A program made the position numbers and the translations under genes. DNA of 7,689 bases from Desulfobacterales bacterium (GTDB taxonomy: Bacteria; Desulfobacterota; Desulfobacteria; Desulfobacterales; Desulfobacteraceae), in the NCBI GenBank assembly GCA_022361315.1, contig JAKSBB010000437.1, positions 1 to 7,689 on the forward strand, in the 5' to 3' direction. The notes beneath the pieces are model-generated. The model ran no database searches. It saw only the letters and a list, made by a program, of their open reading frames with translations, and was not told the DNA's origin. Each line of letters starts with the position of its first letter. Within the stretch, counting starts at the first letter, position 1. Below, piece after piece: positions 5,688-7,689 of this stretch.

Positions 5688-5711
5688 TTAGTTTGTATTG
5701 AACTAATTTAT
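5688..5711. promoter_or_regulatory. Operator-like site 1 (lon side)
   Basis: TTAGTT-(7)-AACTAA at 5688-5706 is a 6-bp inverted repeat of the size bound by MarR dimers. Within it, TAGTTTG and ACTAATTTAT (to 5711) repeat the blocks of site 2 with a six-base spacer. The right half overlaps the -35 of the candidate lon promoter, so occupancy should repress lon. The regulator has not been shown; the neighbouring MarR protein is the natural candidate. Confidence 0.55.
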
Positions 5712-5725
5712 TTCATACCTATCAT
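5698..5725 (+). promoter_or_regulatory. Candidate sigma-70 promoter of lon
   Basis: TTGAAC (5698-5703) and TATCAT (5720-5725) are separated by 16 bases and match the consensus at 4 and 5 of 6 positions. The transcript would start near 5732, leaving a leader of about 34 bases. I see no convincing sigma-32 heat-shock promoter (CTTGAA plus CCCCAT-type -10) in this region. Confidence 0.5.
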
Positions 5726-5752
5726 AAAGTCATCCGCTTGAACGCACTAACG

Positions 5753-5757
5753 AAGGA
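5753..5757 (+). promoter_or_regulatory. Ribosome binding site of lon
   Basis: AAGGA lies 8 bases before the ATG at 5766. An out-of-frame ATG at 5761 is only 3 bases from it and encodes just five codons before a TGA at 5776-5778, so the ATG at 5766 is the real start. Confidence 0.7.
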
Positions 5758-5765
5758 ATAATGAA

Positions 5766-7689
5766 ATGGATAATTTGAACAAAGAGATGATGGTGGTCCC
5801 CATCACACAGACCGTGCTTTTTCCTGAATCGGATGCACAGATCAGGGTTCGTCCGGATTTGGGCAGACGCTTAAAACAACGGATTGAGAAAGGGGACACC
5901 ATGGCTGTGGCCCTTTCCACCAAAGAGGGCTCAACTGCCAAAAGAATGGACCCGGATCAATTGTTCTCCATCGGTACCCTGATCTCGTTGAATGCCCTGA
6001 CATCCAAACGGGGGCACGACATTCTTTATGCCAGGGTGCACTCACGGGTGGCGGTGGCGTCGTTTCAGACCACCGGGGATGCGATTTTCGCCAGGGTGGT
6101 GCCGGCAACGGATCATATGGATATGGATGCCGGAGACCAGGAACGGATGTTGTCCTATATCAAGGAGATCGCCTTTGATATCAGCACCCACTTTAAAGGC
6201 TCGGAACCCTATGTGAAAGAGATTGAAACCATTGATTCCGTCTCCGGTATCCTGGGATACCTGATGCCTTTTATCCCCGTCTCTACTGAGGAAAAACAGC
6301 AGCTTCTTGAAATTGATTCTGTAAAGCAGCGGGGCATTGCCTTTATGGATATGCTCCTTGCGCACAAGGAATCCGTTACCCTGCAGATCGAGATGGCCCG
6401 GAAATTCTCCGATCAGGCCAATAAAAACTACCGGAAAGCCTTTCTGAAAGAACAGCTCAAGAACATTCAGGAGGAGCTCAATGAGGATACTCCGCAGCCC
6501 GAAGGCAAAAAAGATTATGCCCAATTGATCGAAGATGCCAACATGCCGGAAGCGGTAAAACAGGTTGCCCGTGAAGAGCTGGAAAAACTGAACGCCCAGG
6601 GACAGGGCAGCCACGAAACACACATTATTAAAAACTACCTCGACCTTCTTGTGGCCCTGCCCTGGACCGCAGCCAGGGAGACGGATATCGATATCGAGGC
6701 GGCCAAAACCCTACTTGATGCCCACCATTACGGGCAGGAAAAGATCAAGGAACGGATCATTCAGCACCTCGCCGTGATGAAGCTGAAAAAAGAAAAGCAG
6801 GGATCTATCCTGTTGCTGGTGGGCCCTCCGGGAACCGGAAAAACCAGCCTTGGTAAAGGAATCGCCGAGGCCCTGCAAAGGGAATATGTGCGGATCAGCC
6901 TGGGGGGTGTCAGGGATGAAGCTGAGATCCGCGGGCATCGCAGAACCTATATCGGCGCCCTGCCGGGACGGATCATCCAGGGAATGAAGAAAGCGGGAAA
7001 GAAAAACCCCGTCTTTGTGCTGGACGAAGTGGACAAACTGGTATCCGCCTTCCACGGAGATCCTTCCAGCGCATTGCTTGAGGTGCTTGATCCGGAGCAG
7101 AACAACACCTTCTCCGACCATTATCTCGAAGTGCCCTATGATCTGTCCGATGTCTTTTTTGTGGCAACGGCCAACGATAAAAGGGGAATTCCGGCCCCCC
7201 TTCTGGACCGCATGGAAGTGATTGAGCTGTCCGGATATACGGCCAATGAAAAATTCCATATCGGAAAAGACTACCTGATGACACTGGTGTTGGAAGAACA
7301 CGGAATCGGTAAGGACCAGCTGGAAATCGATGATGATGCCCTTCGGACCATCATCGATAAATATACGGTGGAAGCCGGTGTCCGGGCATTGCGGGGACAG
7401 CTGGCCAAGGTTGCCAGGGCCGCATCCCAAAAAATAGTTTCCGGGGATACGGCACTGCCCATACGCGTGACCGGCGATATGCTCGAAGAGATGCTGGGCC
7501 ATCCGGTCATCCGCCACGACAGGGTGCAGGAGGAGAATCCACCCGGTGTGGTCACCGGCCTGGCCTGGACACCAATGGGCGGAGAGATCCTATTTATTGA
7601 AGCCACCCATATGCCGGGCAAAGGCAAGCTGACCCTGACCGGGCAACTTGGGGACGTGATGAAAGAGTCCGCCACCATCTCCCTGAGCC
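5766..7689 (+). CDS. lon: ATP-dependent Lon protease, C-terminus cut by window edge
   Basis: Residues 1-641 of an AAA+ serine protease that unfolds and degrades damaged and short-lived regulatory proteins in the cytoplasm. Parts in order: a divergent LON substrate-binding domain (about 8-200), a helical linker with YRKAFLKEQLKNIQEEL, and the AAA+ module with Walker A GPPGTGKT (353-360), pore segment GGVRDEAEIRGHRRTYIG, Walker B VFVLDE (416-421), sensor-1 N470, arginine-finger region LLDRMEV (R482) and sensor-2 motif EAGVRALR (R540). The protease domain begins near PPGVVTGLAW (592-601) and runs through PGKGKLTLTGQLGDVM. The catalytic Ser and Lys (679 and 722 in E. coli) lie beyond the window, so proteolytic competence cannot be confirmed. 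Walker A sits within a few residues of its E. coli position, so a normal total of about 780 residues is expected. The N-terminus reads MVVPITQTVLFPES and lacks the common PLLPLR opening, possibly marking a second Lon paralogue. It is divergent from marR. Confidence 0.96.
   Translation, partial: MDNLNKEMMVVPITQTVLFPESDAQIRVRPDLGRRLKQRIEKGDTMAVALSTKEGSTAKRMDPDQLFSIGTLISLNALTSKRGHDILYARVHSRVAVASFQTTGDAIFARVVPATDHMDMDAGDQERMLSYIKEIAFDISTHFKGSEPYVKEIETIDSVSGILGYLMPFIPVSTEEKQQLLEIDSVKQRGIAFMDMLLAHKESVTLQIEMARKFSDQANKNYRKAFLKEQLKNIQEELNEDTPQPEGKKDYAQLIEDANMPEAVKQVAREELEKLNAQGQGSHETHIIKNYLDLLVALPWTAARETDIDIEAAKTLLDAHHYGQEKIKERIIQHLAVMKLKKEKQGSILLLVGPPGTGKTSLGKGIAEALQREYVRISLGGVRDEAEIRGHRRTYIGALPGRIIQGMKKAGKKNPVFVLDEVDKLVSAFHGDPSSALLEVLDPEQNNTFSDHYLEVPYDLSDVFFVATANDKRGIPAPLLDRMEVIELSGYTANEKFHIGKDYLMTLVLEEHGIGKDQLEIDDDALRTIIDKYTVEAGVRALRGQLAKVARAASQKIVSGDTALPIRVTGDMLEEMLGHPVIRHDRVQEENPPGVVTGLAWTPMGGEILFIEATHMPGKGKLTLTGQLGDVMKESATISLS

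Noticed and set aside
5761..5778. Five-codon frame (MKWII) overlapping the lon start
   Set aside because: Its ATG is only 3 bases from AAGGA and out of frame with lon. The overlap is most likely chance, although a translational effect on lon is conceivable.
6042..7517. Minus-strand open frames (193 and 268 codons) inside lon
   Set aside because: They are antisense to conserved Lon AAA+ sequence and have no family features. The same holds for the plus-strand frames opposite the radical SAM and binding-protein genes.

Overview
The window carries five protein genes: a minus-strand run of four (radical SAM protein, nrdJ, a polyamine-type solute-binding protein and a MarR-family regulator) and a plus-strand lon that diverges from the regulator gene. 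The two outermost genes are cut by the window edges. I see no tRNA, rRNA, insertion sequence, CRISPR array or phage gene. The coding sequence is moderately GC-rich with AT-rich intergenic stretches. A class II (coenzyme B12-dependent) ribonucleotide reductase and a radical SAM enzyme suggest an anaerobic Gram-negative bacterium. My best guess from protein style is Desulfobacterota (deltaproteobacterial sulfate reducers), but this is inference and was not searched.

Layout from left to right. Positions 1-1047 (minus) hold the first 349 residues of a radical SAM protein with a CX4CX2C cluster motif. A 143-base gap without a clear terminator follows. Positions 1191-3431 (minus) hold a complete nrdJ of 746 residues. 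Upstream of it (about 3480-3547) is a compact regulatory region: a good sigma-70 promoter, two NrdR-box-like sites exactly 32 bp apart that bracket it, and a 15-bp palindrome at the predicted transcript start. Positions 3568-3622 hold overlapping inverted repeats just after the stop of the next gene. Positions 3631-4749 (minus) encode a periplasmic PotD/PotF-like binding protein without its permease or ATPase genes. A gene-poor stretch (4750-5141) holds several small inverted repeats. Positions 5142-5552 (minus) encode a small MarR-family regulator with a GTG start, and 5766-7689 (plus) encode Lon residues 1-641, ending before the protease active site.

How the parts may work together. nrdJ supplies deoxyribonucleotides and is probably repressed by NrdR, whose gene is not in the window. 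The 213-base region between marR and lon holds candidate promoters for both genes, each overlapped by a related sequence (TAGTTTG, 6 or 10 bases, ACTAATTTAT). The simple model is a MarR-type repressor that controls itself and lon. A related sequence lies upstream of the binding-protein gene, so that gene could belong to the same regulon. No clearly new multi-gene system is visible. The most interesting material is regulatory: the NrdR-type region, the marR/lon operator-like repeats and the unexplained structured intergenic DNA.
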